From the NCBI GenBank assembly GCA_020740775.1, contig JAHEWK010000003.1, forward strand, positions 1,302,001 to 1,366,000: a stretch of DNA of 64,000 bases, in the 5' to 3' direction. The position numbers were made by a program, and so were the translations under genes. Positions 33,913 to 47,182 of the stretch are shown one piece after another. Below the pieces are notes generated by a model. It saw only the letters and a list, made by a program, of their open reading frames with translations. It made no database searches and had not been told where the DNA came from. Every line of letters begins with the position of its first letter. Position 1 is the stretch's first letter. The DNA comes from Ilyonectria destructans. Its lineage: Eukaryota > Ascomycota > Sordariomycetes > Hypocreales > Nectriaceae.

Positions 33913-36151
33913 CTAAGCCTGGAAGTTCATGCTTGAGAAGTCCAGGGGATAGTCCATAAATGGCTCAAGGAGGTCCTGGTACTGGTTGAATAAGGTTTCG
34001 TGGAAGTGTGCGTTCTCCGGGGATGGGAATCCCCTTGTCGCTGTGCCCTGCTCCTTATTTGACAAAAGACCTTTTGCTATTCGACTGGTGGAATGTGTCA
34101 CGAAAGGAAAGAGTAATGTCCAGTCGGGTGCATCAGCGGAATCCGGCATACCGAGTGTTGCCGACTGCATCTCAAAGTCGTGGGAGTTACCGTGGATGGG
34201 AATCGATAACAGATCGGGGCCATTCGCGCTTAACCCCAAGTTTGTCGTCGTGTTATTAGGTGCGCCCGTTAAGCGTGATCTCCTCAAACGCTCGAATCCT
34301 TGTCGGATAACGTTGGCCGAAGCCCACATCTGCTGAAGCTGTCCAACGGCATGAGTAAGCACGTCCAAGTCCTCCTCGGCTTCTTGCGCGAATTGCTCAA
34401 TCCTGCAGGCCTGCAATAGTGCGATGAAGGCTGTTCCGCTGTACCAGCAAGTGATTGCCATCAGGAAACGGGCATTTCCGCGCGATAAAATATCTCGCAG
34501 TATTCGTGCGATGCATGACGCCGCTAGAATTGCTGGTGGTAGGGCCTGTGGGAGGTCATGGGCAGACTGCTTTAGGTGCAGTATGATGATGGTGGTGAGG
34601 TAAGGAAGATGAAGCTGGTGAACGTCGCGGTCAAAAGACTCGGTGGTTGCGGAGCCGATTGGTAGTTGTAGCTCGAGAGGCAGGGAGTGAACCCATTCGA
34701 CCAATTCTTGTTGAAGATCGACGGGGAATGGATACGAAGCCGAGTTGGAAGACTTCGATAGGTATTTAGCCACCCTACCCACAATGGCACAAAGACGGAT
34801 CCAGTATATGAAGATCTGTCCTTTGTGCTGAGAAATAGGGTCGCTAGGGAAGTCGAGAGACTGGGGTTCTTGGATATTGCAGTCATCGGGATCAATGATG
34901 CAAGGTTTACTCTGACACAGCGCCGTCAATCGCTCCCGGGCCTAAGAAATCATGTTAGCATGCGAGGGGAACGCGGGGTCACCATACTGACAAATACTGT
35001 CCACCAAATCCGTCGCCGCAAGCTCAGGTCCATCCTATCTCTGAGAGGGTGGTTTTCAGATGGTTCGCGATGTAGGTTCATCTGCTGAGCGTGTCTGATA
35101 ATGACTGAAGTCCACCACCAAGATGAATGCCTGTGGGCGGTTGAGGGGGGACGAGGAGCCCACCAGTAGAACAAAGTCAGCGCCTTTAATGCAGTAAGGC
35201 CATCGGCTTCCTCGTCATTGTAGAAAATGGTCCTTGCTCGATCATAGTATTTGGCCGGGCCATCATGTGGTACCAGCGGCGGCTGAATATGGCTTGCTGC
35301 CAAAGAAAGAGCATTTTCAAGCAAGGGAGATCGTGCTATGTCGCCCATGACAGTGGCTCTATCGAGGACTGGGCACCATGGGTAGCAATACTCCCAGTAC
35401 GTCTCTGCGAAACTTTGCTGAAGCCCCCTTCGTGGTGTGTCGGAGACATGGTGCCTGATTTCAATGATCGCCTCAAGTTCTTGCTGCTCCGCGTCAAGTT
35501 GGTTTTCGGGGCCGTAGACCTGCAGAAACCCAGTATCGACATCCCCCGCGTGGCTGTGGCAGGTGTCTTCAGTGGGCGAGATGCTTGCCTGAGGTGGCTG
35601 GGGATTAAAAATAACAGGAAGTGCCTGAGCTGAACCAGAGTGGGCGGTATTTGGAATGAGGTCATCCTGCAGTGATGAAGGGGATTGGAGCTGATTCTGG
35701 GGTCCGTCAATGTCTACCTGAATCGGGTTCTCGGGCAGTTCTTCGGGCAGTTCTCCATCCTGGTCTGAGTCTAGTAGTTAGTAGATGTTGATTGTACAAT
35801 GCAAGTCCCAATATTTACCTGTCGGTGAGTCGTTACTCGTTGCATCCCGACGCGTATCAGGAGCAGCGGCGCTGGGACGATGCTTCCCTCGCTTTGAGGG
35901 GCGGAGGTGACACTCCCGATCTGGGCAGTCACAGTTGCTGCACTTCTCAAAGCCCTGGTTTTTGCGGCCCTGGAGCGATGGAATTAGAAAATGGTGATTG
36001 CAGATACCCAAGTCAAGGGTGAGGGAGGGGGCTGCACTTGAAGGTCGCATTTGATCTTCTTGGAGTGGCAGAAGACGCAGACCAGCTCGGCGCGTTTGCG
36101 CTTTGGTTCACGAGCGCTAAAGTGAAGCCAGTTGCCGATTAGCTCGGGCAT
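33913..36151 (-). CDS. Zn2Cys6 transcription factor with fungal-specific domain
   Basis: Nuclear regulator. Exons (minus): 36151-36038, 35969-35819, 35770-34992, 34941-33913, giving about 690 residues. The zinc cluster is split by an intron: CVFCHSKKIKC, then 12 residues, C-SN-C, six residues (DCPDRE), C. The long loop between the third and fourth Cys is an acceptable variant. A short linker leads to GFLQVYGPENQLDAEQQELEAII and the middle homology region (LFYWWAPRPPS, RRIWWTVFARERLTALC). The start is uncertain: ATG 36151 is used, but the frame is open to an ATG at 36295. It sits downstream of the amidase on the same strand and is the closest pathway-specific regulator to the Baeyer-Villiger cluster (5 kb away, beyond the GST and the stress protein). 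The link is only positional. Confidence 0.87.
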
Positions 36152-37070
36152 ATCGGCGGTTAATATAGCGATGATAGGTCGACCCGGGAGATGGCCCCGG
36201 CGGCGGCGCGGAGTGGTATTTGGTGCTTGCGATGATCGCTTCCAGAGTCCAGAATCTACAGCTCCGACATGCTGGGCCTCTTTGCTGCATCTCACGTGTG
36301 GCAGGGGAATGCGGAGACAGAGCGGGGGATGGATGCGGGGGGAATGACTCTACCTCGGAGTTTCCGGAGCCGCCGGCGCTACTAAAATATGCATGTTGGT
36401 GTTAGAACCAGAGCAGAAATGGGCACGTTGTGTTGAGGTAAGATAAGATGCCAAGAAGACCCTCACAATATGTGCATGCGTATACTTGGATGGTAATTTT
36501 GGGAGTTCCGAGGGATGTTTCCATCACCAAAATATGCCTTCACGATGTTTCGGTAACTGTCGGATCCTTCTCGTTGCCAAGCCAAGAGTCCCGAGGTATT
36601 AAGCTTAAAGCTAGCTAGACCTACAGTACGAGCCCCTGATAAAAGAGATCCGCCCATCTCACTCGTCTACTACCGTCGCGAATAGCCCAAGGCGTGCAGA
36701 AAGGGCAAATGACCCCAATCGCAACCTCCCAAATCGGATAGCCCCTAGCATTTAGCGTACTCCGCCTAAGTTTCAGCGCAACTTGCCCTAATTTTCAGTG
36801 AACATCACGGCCCCCGAATCTTAACAATACCCAGCACACTAATTTATTTTGAAGAGAGTGGCGCACCTGCCAGAAAACGGCCTGGATACTAGGCCGGGTC
36901 CACGCATACACATAAATTCGCAACCATACGCGTAGCGTAAAGATAAATGCCATTTTGTAGCAATGTTTGAATTGAATTGAGAGCAGCCTTGGGTACGTTC
37001 AATGGTTGGTATGGTTCTCGTCACGGGTGTCGGTCTGAAAAGTTCATCCGTATCATGTCCTCATCCCGAA
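36152..37070. other. Intergenic (regulator promoter), no gene seen
   Basis: Upstream region of the regulator and 3' flank of the amidase. No clear element beyond general CGG triplets. Confidence 0.5.
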
Positions 37071-39167
37071 TTAACGATCGGCCCTGGCTTTGGCGCAAGC
37101 GTCTAGGTCCGGGACCCGTCTCGGGGGGAAGACTTGCTCCCACGCCGCCATGAACCTGACCAACTTCGACTCTTGATATGCTGGCGCGATAGCCTGTAGG
37201 CCATATGGCCTCCCACTACTGTTGATGTATCCCAAAGGAACCGCAGCCATGGGATAGCCTATAACGCTTCAGTATTAGCACTCGGACAAACAGCACAAGC
37301 ATTGCAGGCTCCCTTTACTCACGGGCTGCAACCGACACACCGGCAAAGTAACTATCTGAGCAGCAAACTACCACATCTACGGCATGCTCGGATGTGATTT
37401 TGTCGATTCCTTCTGTTGCTCCCCAGCGCTTGCAATGTTCGAGCCACTCGGAAGCATCCTCATCTGGCTTTGAGTCATTAAGAAGTGTAGTGAGGATGTC
37501 CTGGTTAGGGCTGTAGTCTGCATGAAGAAATGTAAGACAGGCTTCATCGAGCGGCAGTGTACTAATAAGGCATACCATTGTGAAGTTCAATGTCTGCGTT
37601 GTCTTCGTTGAACTTAATGATCTCCTCTAAAGTACGAACTTTGGAGACCTCAAGGCTATTCAGGTATCGTTCGAAGCCGTTCTTTCCTTGCTGCTCTAGT
37701 GAGGGGGGAGAAAGAAGGTTACTCAACCAATTACTTGCATGGTGTGTTCGCTCAAAGTACTTACTTATGATGATGTTCATCAGATCGTCGACGTTTGTAT
37801 CCCCTATCATGTGCTCCTGAGAAGGTTGAAGATACACGTCCACAACTTTCACTCCATTCTTGCGCAGCTCATCCTTTGCTTCCTGGTACTCCCTAGCCTG
37901 GGAACTGTCAGCGGTTGGTAAATATTACAAGCGGAGAGGGGTTTCACAGTTTGCTCAAAGTATTTCGGATCGCCAACCTGTGTATGGGCCGGTAGCCTCC
38001 ATTCTTCAATGTCGACGAATCCCACCGAGATATCCTTTAGATTGACGGAGGATGCGAAAGAAGCCAAGTTCGAAGCATCTTTCGAAGTTGAAATAGCATC
38101 GCACACGAGAGCAACATCTAGAGCTGATTTCCCAAAGGCGCCGACCGTATCAAAGCAAGCAGTTACCTCCATGATTCCCGCTAGTGGGACAGAGCCTGGA
38201 GTAAGCTTCAGTGCATACAAGGCAGCAGCAGCGGCAGGGGAGACCACAGAGCCGGATGTTTCCGTCCCAAGAGAAACAGGCGCGAAGCCACACGCAACAC
38301 CGACGGCGGATCCAGTGGATGAGCCAGCGGGCGTCTGCAAGCAGTCAGTCAGGCATACTGGAGCAAGATTTGTGAGTGCCACAAACAGTCTCGCCTCGAG
38401 ATTTGTCTCCGATCTCGTACCCGGTTGGAATATATGCAGGCTCGCACATGCCCCCAATAGCGGACCATCCACTTACACCTCTGGTGACGTCAATTAGATC
38501 AGTTCTTGGGGGTAGTAGTCCACACCCATGGTGTAATTGGCACTTACTTTAGGCCCACAAATTCCTTTGGAATTGTTAATATTGAAAGCGCCGCAATGGC
38601 TGGGTGACGTCAAACTTACCGTTAAGTTGGCTTTCCCCAGAAAGATCAATCCACGATCGACCAACTGAGCACCTCTGGTTAGCGAAACCTTTTAAACATC
38701 GACGGAGAATGTTGTCTTACGTTGTCAACAATCGGGGCGTTGCCAGGCGGGCACGAATCACGGAGCGCGTATGAGCCAACGGTTGTGGGCATTCCAAGAG
38801 AGGGATCCGTTGCGATATTGTCCTAGTGAGAAGGAAAAGTCAGCATCGGTTTTGAACAAATGCTAGAACTGTTGAGAACAATTACCTTCAGGAGGACTGG
38901 GATCCCGTGCATTGGACCCCTCAGCTTTCCTTCCTGTCGTTCATTGTCAAGCCTAGCAGCGCAGGCAATGAGCTGGATTCTTGGTGGGGTCGAGATAATG
39001 GCTCTGCATTTCGCACCCTTGGTGTTGTGCGCCTCGATGTGCGACAGGTAGCATTCTACAATTTGCACGCTGTTGATTCCGCCCGATGTGAGGAGTTTTC
39101 GAAGGTCGTCCGCAGTGGTTGTCAGTACATCAAAAGGCGGAAGCGACGGCGGATCGATGGATGCCAT
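37071..39167 (-). CDS. Amidase (amidase-signature family)
   Basis: Ser-cisSer-Lys hydrolase of C-N bonds in amides. Ten exons (minus): 39167-38886, 38822-38721, 38664-38620, 38564-38548, 38480-38387, 38334-37948, 37897-37765, 37695-37576, 37517-37323, 37258-37071, giving 520 residues, the normal family size. The catalytic Lys is in GIPVLLKDNIAT, the nucleophile region is [12 protein letters not shown], then [12 protein letters not shown]. The C-terminus has [10 protein letters not shown] and [15 protein letters not shown]. Exon 4 is only 17 nt (EFVGLK) and bridges GKANLT to [10 protein letters not shown]. The junction before TPAGSS uses a GTTTGT donor (52-nt intron). An upstream extension from 39317 is open but adds an atypical N-terminus. 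The substrate is unknown. No signal peptide. Confidence 0.88.
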
Positions 39168-39998
39168 GGTTCTGGCCGCTCGATAAAGGCTTGTCCTGAT
39201 GATGGCCACTAGGCAACCCCAGATTCCAGTATTCACGTATCTTCCTCGAGATAATAAGCGAGAAAATACTCCCTGGGTGAGAAATGTAGTGAAAGAGAGA
39301 GGGGAAAAGAGTGGCATTGGGAGAAAGAAGGGCGGATCTCAGCCCGAAACTTTCTTGCCGAAAAGCCACAGCGTGTAAATGCACATGCACATAGCTACAG
39401 TGTGGGCACAATATTAATGGCACGGTCAACACCACGCACATATTGTCAACTATTTTACGATCGTCCTGTGCAGAGGCTCTATACTTTTGTTGTCACTGTT
39501 CGGTTAGACGAAATGTCGCAGACGTCTGCTTTCGTAACCGTTATCTAGTCGATCTAGCTGAATGAGTTCAGCTTCCATAGGAAATAGCTTGAACAATCGT
39601 CAGATAAAGGGATCACGTTATTATGGAAGGGTGGTTAGCACGACTTGCTCTTCCTAAAACGCAATTGGTTTAGGAAAGCACAATGTGGCCATTGCTAGGA
39701 ATAGGCGTCACAGACCGCTGGAAATGGCGAAAAAGAAGCTGGTTATATGACCACAAGCTGCTGACCCATACAACCATTGTGTCGATTGGCGCTGGAGAGA
39801 AATTGATGCAAAATCATTGTCAGACTGGCACCCTTCTCATCTTCTCCTTTGTAGTCATCTCTCCCCCAACCCACGTTTTAATTTGACAACCACAACCACA
39901 TCACGCCATCCTAAGTTTCATTCTCCGGTTTTTGGCCATAAATGATAGTTCTGTGTAAACAATGAGCGTTGACTTTGGCGTTGTTAGAGCCTGTTGAC
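39168..39998. other. Intergenic, no gene seen
   Basis: Promoter of the amidase and 3' flank of the methyltransferase. No recognisable gene or repeat. Confidence 0.5.
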
Positions 39999-41454
39999 TT
40001 ACACCTCTCCATAGGCATGAACATTCGGGTTCAGAAGCTCGTTCCGCATATCCACAAGAAACAGTTGTGCATCTTCAAAAGACCACTATATTCGTTAGTA
40101 CGACATTCTGATGATGCAAATTGGGTGTTAGAAACCCACGCCTAGCATTTCGGTTAGGCCGCGAATAGAGAATCCCTCTAACGCCTGCAACAAGAACTGG
40201 CGATTCCAGGCTCCCCAGCGCTTGAGCTTCTTGTCCTTTGGCCACGGTCCCAGGGGAAGCTTAAGTCTGCGCTCAAAGACACCGCTTAGACCTGCTTCTC
40301 TCATGGCGTCGGCTGCCTTGTCGCCGTAGAAAAAAGTCTTGCCAGTAAGTTCTCCGATCTTCTCAAAGACATCTACCCACTTATAAAGCGGAGAGGTCGG
40401 TTTCAAAGATCCGTCGTCGGATTTGCAAATGCCCCATAGCTCTACGTGCTCTATCCATGCACCGGGCTTTAGGGTTCTATTTTGCTATTAGGATGATGTG
40501 GTTCGAGACGAGGTGAGCAACTAACCGCAACGCCTTTTTATGCAGCTCGATCCAATCAGGGATACATCCTGTCATGCTGCGGATGTGAATAAAGTCAAAG
40601 TTGTCATTCGGGTAAGTCCATTCCTGGTTGATATCATCGACCTCAAACTTGCAGTTGGGTGGAACAAAGCTGGGCTGAATAGGCGACAGATCCACGCCAA
40701 TGACTTCAGCGGATGGATGTTCATCAGCAAACTCACTCATGGAGATATCAGTAATGAGCCACTGGAACGAATCGTTTTCAAGACTCACATGGCCCAGATA
40801 CCTGTACCACAGCCTAAATCGAGAACTGCCTGCGTCTTCGGTAAGCATCTAAGCATCTCTACGGGGAATACGGTAAGACAACAAACTTGAGGAGTATCAC
40901 TGATTGGTGCTTCGTAGAGATTACCGTCCAAAATAATACGGAACATCTCGTGCCTAAAACAGGTTAGCCGGCAGTTTAGCAAAATGGGACATTGACTGAC
41001 ATGAGGTCTTCAGCGTCTTGCTGGCGATCGTCGTTCGGGGCCCTTGTGGAGCGTGAATATTTCAACGCAGAACATGACACAAGAAATAGTTACCAGTATG
41101 CGCCATCTTTATAGGCGTGATATCGACGTCCGTTCTCCCATTTGTAGTTCAAAATTGATGTTCTCAGCGACTGAGTGTCAGTGACCCGCGTCCTTCATTA
41201 ATGTTAGTTCCCGGCGTCTTAGGGTTACAAGAAAGTCGTACCCCTCAGAATAGGTTGAGTCAGTATCATCGTCCTAGATCACAGCCATTAGTACAAAAAC
41301 AAGAGACGAGCCAATAGCGGAGGAAATATGGCGAGCGTACAACTTCAATGTGGTCATCGGCGGCCTCATCTGCGAGGTTTCCAGGCGCCTCAGGCGAGCG
41401 AGTTGGAGATCTGCTCGCCTTATCCGGAGACGGTGATTTCCTTGGCGAAGACAT
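39999..41454 (-). CDS. SAM-dependent methyltransferase, LaeA-like
   Basis: Class I methyltransferase of the fungal LaeA/TAM-domain group. Nine exons (minus): 41454-41341, 41273-41229, 41170-41094, 41042-41001, 40953-40887, 40829-40789, 40735-40526, 40476-40140, 40085-39999, giving 339 residues. A Ser/Pro/Arg-rich N-terminus precedes LNYKWENGRRYHAYKDGAYW and APNDDRQQDAEDLMHEMF, both hallmarks of the group. SAM motif I VLDLGCGTGIW is split by introns, then VIGVDLSPIQPSFVPPNC, FDFIHIRSM and WIEHVELWG. The C-terminus is VDMRNELLNPNVHAYGEV. True LaeA controls secondary metabolism from the nucleus. Most paralogues are tailoring or unknown methyltransferases, and this one is probably a paralogue. 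Confidence 0.9.
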
Positions 41455-43682
41455 GGCCTGATGCTGAACCAGACGGCTTCTCGACAAACAATGCTTTGCG
41501 TGCGTGAGTTAAAACATGAATGAGGGGAAGAAGATCTCACGACCCACAGAGGGGAATGACTGCAGGTTATGCTCAGATACTCCTGGTTATATGAATATAC
41601 CAAGACATTATTCTCGGGGTTCTTTGTTGCATTTTAGTGGAGTCTGTGCTTCGGTTATGTTGGCATGATGTGATAATGCGTGTTGGCTGCATGTTTTAGT
41701 GTCGTGCCACATTGCAACGGACCAACAGCCTACAACATCAGCGTCGTACAGACCCTCGGCAATTTCATCAACATAGGGGTTTCTACTGGTGGGTTGAAAT
41801 CAACTTGCAGGGGTGTTTTTTTTGGATTTTTTTCCCCGTAGTCTCGGCTGCATTCTACTGCTTCGAGATGTTCTTAGAGTGGTGTTGGTAACTGTCTATT
41901 AACCTTGAAATATGTCGTCGGCGGATGTGACATGTCACAAGAGAAGGCCACGTCACGCCTATAAAATAATTTTTATTGGGATCCGCGCCTTCGGGTGCGC
42001 TCTTGGCGTATATGACTGTGGGTGGCCTATCCGGGTCTGCGGAAGAGCTCATTCTGGCATTACAAAAGCTGCTCCGTGCCGAGGACGACGGCGTCGATGC
42101 ATATGCTACCGCTGAGGAGGAGATCTAGAGCTACGACTATGCCCACGTTCACCTGAAGTCGGCACATTTGAAAGGTTCACATAGAAAAGCCTTACCTCCC
42201 AGAGCACCAGGGCGCAAGAGGCAAGCACGAGAAGGCCTGTCAGAGACGCCTCCGACAACACGAACCGCCACCGCGGCCAAAAGGAAGTTGAATCTGGAGG
42301 AAACCATCAAATGCAAGTATTCTCCATGCCGTATTACCTAGGTCGAGCGCGCAAATAAGTTCTACCTTCGGCTTGCTCAAAAACGGCTCGCAGAAAGAGT
42401 AGCAAAGTATTGGGGGCAACGAAATTACATCACAACTCAGGTTACCTTCAAAGCTTCGCAGACCTTTCCGGTATGCCCAAGCGCAAGACCAAGTAACACT
42501 TTCACCAACGTAGTCAATGGTCTAGAACCCGCGGTCCGTTCGACGGGTTACTAGCCTACTCTTTCTGAGATGCTCATAACCCCTTCAATTTTACCAAAAA
42601 TGAGGGTTATACTCCACGAAGAACTAGGCACATCTCACAAGCTTCTAGAAGACAGCTACGACTGGAGCATTTGCTCGATTGGGAGAAGGTTTAAGGATGC
42701 CATCACGTCCAGAGGGGACTTTTATGGGGACGAAAATGAACTCTATCTTAACGCTGAGTACACGAGGGACTAAGTCTTGAAACGAGAGTGCACGGCGGGT
42801 GATAGTCGGATGAATTTTCAAATCCAACCGAGTCAGCTTATTCATCGCAAAGCCCCCAAGTCAAGATCACGAAGGTTGGGAAAGTGTTTGCTGCATCTTC
42901 CTGCAATCCCGATATCATCAAGGGCCGCATTTCTGAATGTCACATATTTCTATTAATTGCTGCCCATTCGAATCCCCTTAGATTAAGAGAACCCTAGATA
43001 CGGAGCTAACCTCCTTAGGGAAAGCTCTATAAAGTCAGTAACAGTTCACACAACGATTATAACCAAGACTTTGAGAAAGGTATAATTATATCTCCCGGAT
43101 GAGTTCGTGATATCGATTGTTGCAAACATTTTCCTACTGTTAGGCATGAATATGGCCCGAATTTGGAGCTATAAATAACCTCGTACTAGATATTGAAAAC
43201 TGGGACTCAGACTCGTTACAGATCCTGACAGGCTCTAGGGTAGCCTCGAATTCCCAGTGTGATCAACACTGGGTGTATGGTGTAGCCACAGAGATATCGC
43301 AAGTTGTCAAGGGACAATTAACTTGGTTATCGGCGAAGAATCCGAACCTTTTTATACCAGATCCGTCGTCATCGCTTTGGGTGGCGCCTCTGTGAGAGTG
43401 TATAGCGTGGTGTTCCTTAGCCAGTCTCGCTCAAGAGGGTGGGCGCCTTACTGAATAAGGAGGACAAGAGTGTACATCTTGATACCTAGGAAGCGATCCT
43501 TTGGCGTGCGCAGAAAAAAGTGAAAAGTCTAATCTCTCATCTGCTAAGGCATTACTCGATGGAGCATTGCTCGTGGATTCTTTGCAAGGGCATGCATGCG
43601 TACAAGAGTGCAATCGTAGGATAGACAGACTGCATGCCAAAGCTAGGATAATGGAACTGTATCCTTTCATTCAAGATAGGCC
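41455..43682. other. Long intergenic region with decayed coding-like stretch
   Basis: 2.2 kb without an intact gene. Around 42010-42540 one reading phase gives a coding-like polypeptide broken by stops (SAEELILALQKLL, then RANKFYLRLAQKRLAERVAKYWGQRNYITT). I do not recognise it; it may be an old gene or transposon fragment. The rest is AT-rich with no clear signal. Confidence 0.4.
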
Positions 43683-46367
43683 CTACACCCTACCGACCTC
43701 CTCCAGGAGTTCCTCTACCATTGCTCCAGTCCAGGAACGCTCGTTCGGTGGTCTATAATCACTCCGATACATGCTGCTCGTCTGTACTGGATCCATGTCC
43801 CCTCCAAAGTCAAAGAAGTCAAGGTCAAGTCGGAGTCTTGACTCCTCCTCGTCCACGAGTCTAACGCGATTCATCTCTGATTGGCCACGGTGATTGGGCG
43901 GTTCGAGTGGCCTCGGGATACTCATCACGCCTCCATAATAGCCGTCCTCCAATAACAGCACTCGTGGCAGTTCCTCGCTACCTACATACCGTCCACGAGA
44001 GAGGCTTATATCCACTGTGAAAGCTAGACGAAGGTAAGCTCGAGGTTGTTTGACCAAGATAGTGAGCCAGTCTTTTATCTCCGCTGTTGTTGAGAGGAGT
44101 TGAGCAGAAGGCATCTGCTCCGACATCTCTGTAGATTCGAATGAGGATTGCTCTAATGACGCAAGAGCCGTTGTTGAGGCAGCACTTGGTGGAATATCCA
44201 CAGAAGCAATTGCCTTGTTGATAGTATTGAGGGCCGTATGCGCGCCAGCGTATTTCTCACGACAGAGCTGCATAGCATGATTGCTTAATCGCAACTGAGT
44301 ATCTTTGATAGTGTTCTTCATCCTTGTAGAGCGTATATCGATCGTGTTCAGAATAATGGGAAGTGCCAGATACGCGACACTAATAAGGGTCAGCTAGGTA
44401 CAGAAGCAAGTCCTTGATGGAGAAGAAAGACGCACGCGCTGACAGGAAGATATTGCGCAACGTTTTGATGAACAAATGAACCAACAATACGTGATATTTG
44501 AGCGACGGAGAGGTGTATTTCGTTACCAAGCTCTCGAGTACTTTGGGCATTTGGTTCTGGACAATTGGCTTGGAGGGCGAGACATTCGTATTGACAGAGG
44601 GCTGCACGAGCGGACCTAAACCGATAAAGTCAAAATAGTCGATCTTGAAAGAGCGTAGACCTTTGTAACTAACCAGTAATAAATCTGCGTCAAGCCCCAG
44701 AATAGGCGCACTGATGGATGTGGTGCTGGACTGGAATCCGATGCTAGGACTAAGGCCTCAGACTTCGTTTCCCAGACAATTAACTCATCTCTGAGACGTT
44801 TCGTCACTGCTGGCATAGCCATTAATGAGTTATGGTCCAGAGAATTTATCGGGTAGACCAGTGCTAAGATGTCAGTCAAAATAATAGCAAGATTAACTTG
44901 AGCTTCCATGACACGAGCTAGGTTGCGCTTGGTGTCGCTCCCATAGACTCGCGAGGTCTCAAACTCTCCCTGAAGGTCTGCTTCGGTGAAAGGTTCCTGG
45001 TCGAAATCGAAATTGTAACGACTGATTTGAATTGATCTCCTCACTCCGAGAGGTAAAATCCGGTCTCGTATAATGCAGCACCTACTTCAAGTCAATTATA
45101 TGGAATCACAGATCGTTGGCCTCGATACGAACCACCACAGCCTTTTCCGCTCCTGACGGACTTCAAGTGGCAAAGATGATGATTGGGAGTACAGATGAGC
45201 CCGCTCTGCTTGCGCATATTGTATAGCGATGCGAAGCCAGAAAGTGTTCACAAGCTTTGCAATAGTGAGCATGACAGCCATGTTTTTCGGGGGCACAATA
45301 AATACCGGTTCTCTGCCTGAGCAATAATAAGTTAAGAGGAGAGCTCCTTGCGCTTTTGCGATTGGATCTGATATGGCATCAAAATCGTATAGTAGCTTCG
45401 CTCGGCGATACAGCGAATATCGCGCCTCCAAAGCATCTTTGAATCCCAGAAGCTTGGTGGTTTCCCTCGATACAAACTGTCTCGTCAGCAGGAGCTGCTA
45501 CGAGCTTGAGGCAGAAACTTACGCTAGAGGCGACAAATAGCATAGCCCTGAAAGTAAAGAGTGATATCCTTTTGGCTTGCTGATCAAGTTGCCCTTCGCC
45601 AAGATACATGTTCCAAAAAGCACCTTCATCTAGTATCGGCAGCATTGGATGAACGTGGCGGAAGTACTCAACAACAAACTCATCGAGGACAGGCCTGGCG
45701 GGCAAGTGAAAGCAGCCTTTGGTCTCGAGGAACTTGAAGTCTGTCGTAGGTATGTGGGACAAGGATCCAGTTGCCAGAAAGTCATGATACGAGAAGAGAA
45801 TATCGCCATCGGATACTGTAGAGGAGGATGGTTCTCGGAAGATGAGACCTGGGGTAGGAGAAGGACACTCTCTTCGACCGTCAAGCTCCAAGGGGTATTC
45901 ATCAGAAGGAGGTGTCACGGTGGTCGTATTCGGTACGATTGTGGATTGTGTACCCAGGAGTAGAGGCACCTGAGGGTCTTTGTCTCGTATCTGCTCCGGT
46001 GACAGTGATGGAGGAAGAGTGGACCTTTTTCGTCGATCTATATCTTCAGATATCAGTCATTGCTCTACCCCCGATACGATGCTCCGGGAACTGCGTCCGC
46101 ACCTGAAACTGTACATGGCCGGCCATCCAGTCTACAATTCGTGCAAAGCTGCCCCTCTACTACTACGTCGCAACGAACCTTCCGCTTGCGACATTCCAGA
46201 CAGGCTCGGTGTGCTCGGCGGCGGCGGCGGATGATGCGCTTCTTTGCCTCTGATTGCCGGTCTCCCTGCCGCGTGGGAGAGGCTGGTCGTGGGAGCGACA
46301 GCGCATCCTGTTCCGACTCTGAACAGTCCAGGTCGGTAAGAAAGTCTTCAAGGTCGAGCTCAGCCAT
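43683..46367 (-). CDS. Large Zn2Cys6 transcription factor with fungal-specific domain
   Basis: Nuclear regulator. Exons (minus): 46367-46103, 46043-45523, 45476-45133, 45081-44674, 44615-44436, 44379-43683, giving 804 residues. An acidic N-terminus and a basic IIRRRRRAHRACLECRKRKVRC stretch precede CDVVVEGQLCTNC and RLDGRPC, completing the binuclear cluster. The middle homology region has HPMLPILDEGAFWNMYL, RYSLYRRAKLLYDFD and KRLWWCCIIRDRILPLGVRRSIQI. That last block is restored only by a GTTCGT donor at 45132. Helical repeats and a long acidic C-terminus (LDFFDFGGDMDP) follow, a possible activation domain. The layout resembles the large cutinase-regulator-like class, an impression only. It diverges from the TRI12-like pump, its most likely target. 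Confidence 0.88.
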
Positions 46368-47182
46368 ATCTTTACGCGACAGATACAGAGAGAAGCACGA
46401 GTTGCGGGGCTGAAGGACGATGTTGAGAAGGGATGGGGGAAATGTCCGGGGGGTTCACCAAGACGCCGGCAACAGCGGCATATAGCAAGTGGATTTAATG
46501 GCAAGGGTCCACAATCCATCCACACTAGACCACACCAACTGGCCGCGTTTCTCCCAGATGCGGGGATGATGAAAGAAAGAGGCTTTGGAAGGGCGACAAG
46601 GACGCGACCCCAACTCTGAGTAAGAAGGGCAATTACCTTGGGACACAATACACTATTCTGTACTAAGGAGTCAGCGCGTGCACACTGAGTCAGACTGAGT
46701 CAGTGATATTGGTATCGGCATTAACCCAAGAAGGGAAACCTCTCTTGTTCTAGTCGAGGGAACCTACAAGGGTAAACTCTTTCTGGTCTTAGTGGCTTTA
46801 AGCCCCATTCCCCAAACTGACTACCCTACCTCCTTAGGGCCCCAAGAGGATGCCCACAAACCGATACTCCTCGGTATTTCGGTACCCCAGAGTGCCCACC
46901 TGGCATTGTGGCCAATAAGGCCCTTGTTACCCCAGATGTCAGTGCCGGTGCTTCCTCCACCCCCGCATTCTATGACTTAGACTAACGTACTCCAGATTTT
47001 GTTGCTATGGTCCAGAGTGTGCTGTTACGGTCCAGACTACATTGTGATTGTCTGTGTGACACAATGTTATAAGATAGACGGGATTCCCCAACGTCGTATT
47101 GTAATCTACAGCTTTGTTTTACCCTCTTGACTGCATACCTCAATCCACTCAGCCAGAACAAAGCAGAATATTCCTTCTCAAA
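46368..47182. promoter_or_regulatory. Divergent promoter (regulator / TRI12-like pump)
   Basis: 815 bp between start codons. Repeated CAGACT/CAGAGT-type and TACCCC-type words are visible near 46680-47040 (for example GTCCAGAGTG and GTCCAGACTA at 47007-47040). No certain operator was recognised. Confidence 0.35.

Noticed and set aside
36151..36295. Longer N-terminus for the regulator at 33913-36151.
   Set aside because: Open and possible, but the added sequence is Arg/Gly-rich and unlike family starts; kept only as an alternative.
39167..39317. Amidase N-terminal extension from 39317.
   Set aside because: The extra residues are hydrophobic and unlike the family start; [12 protein letters not shown] at 39167 fits better.
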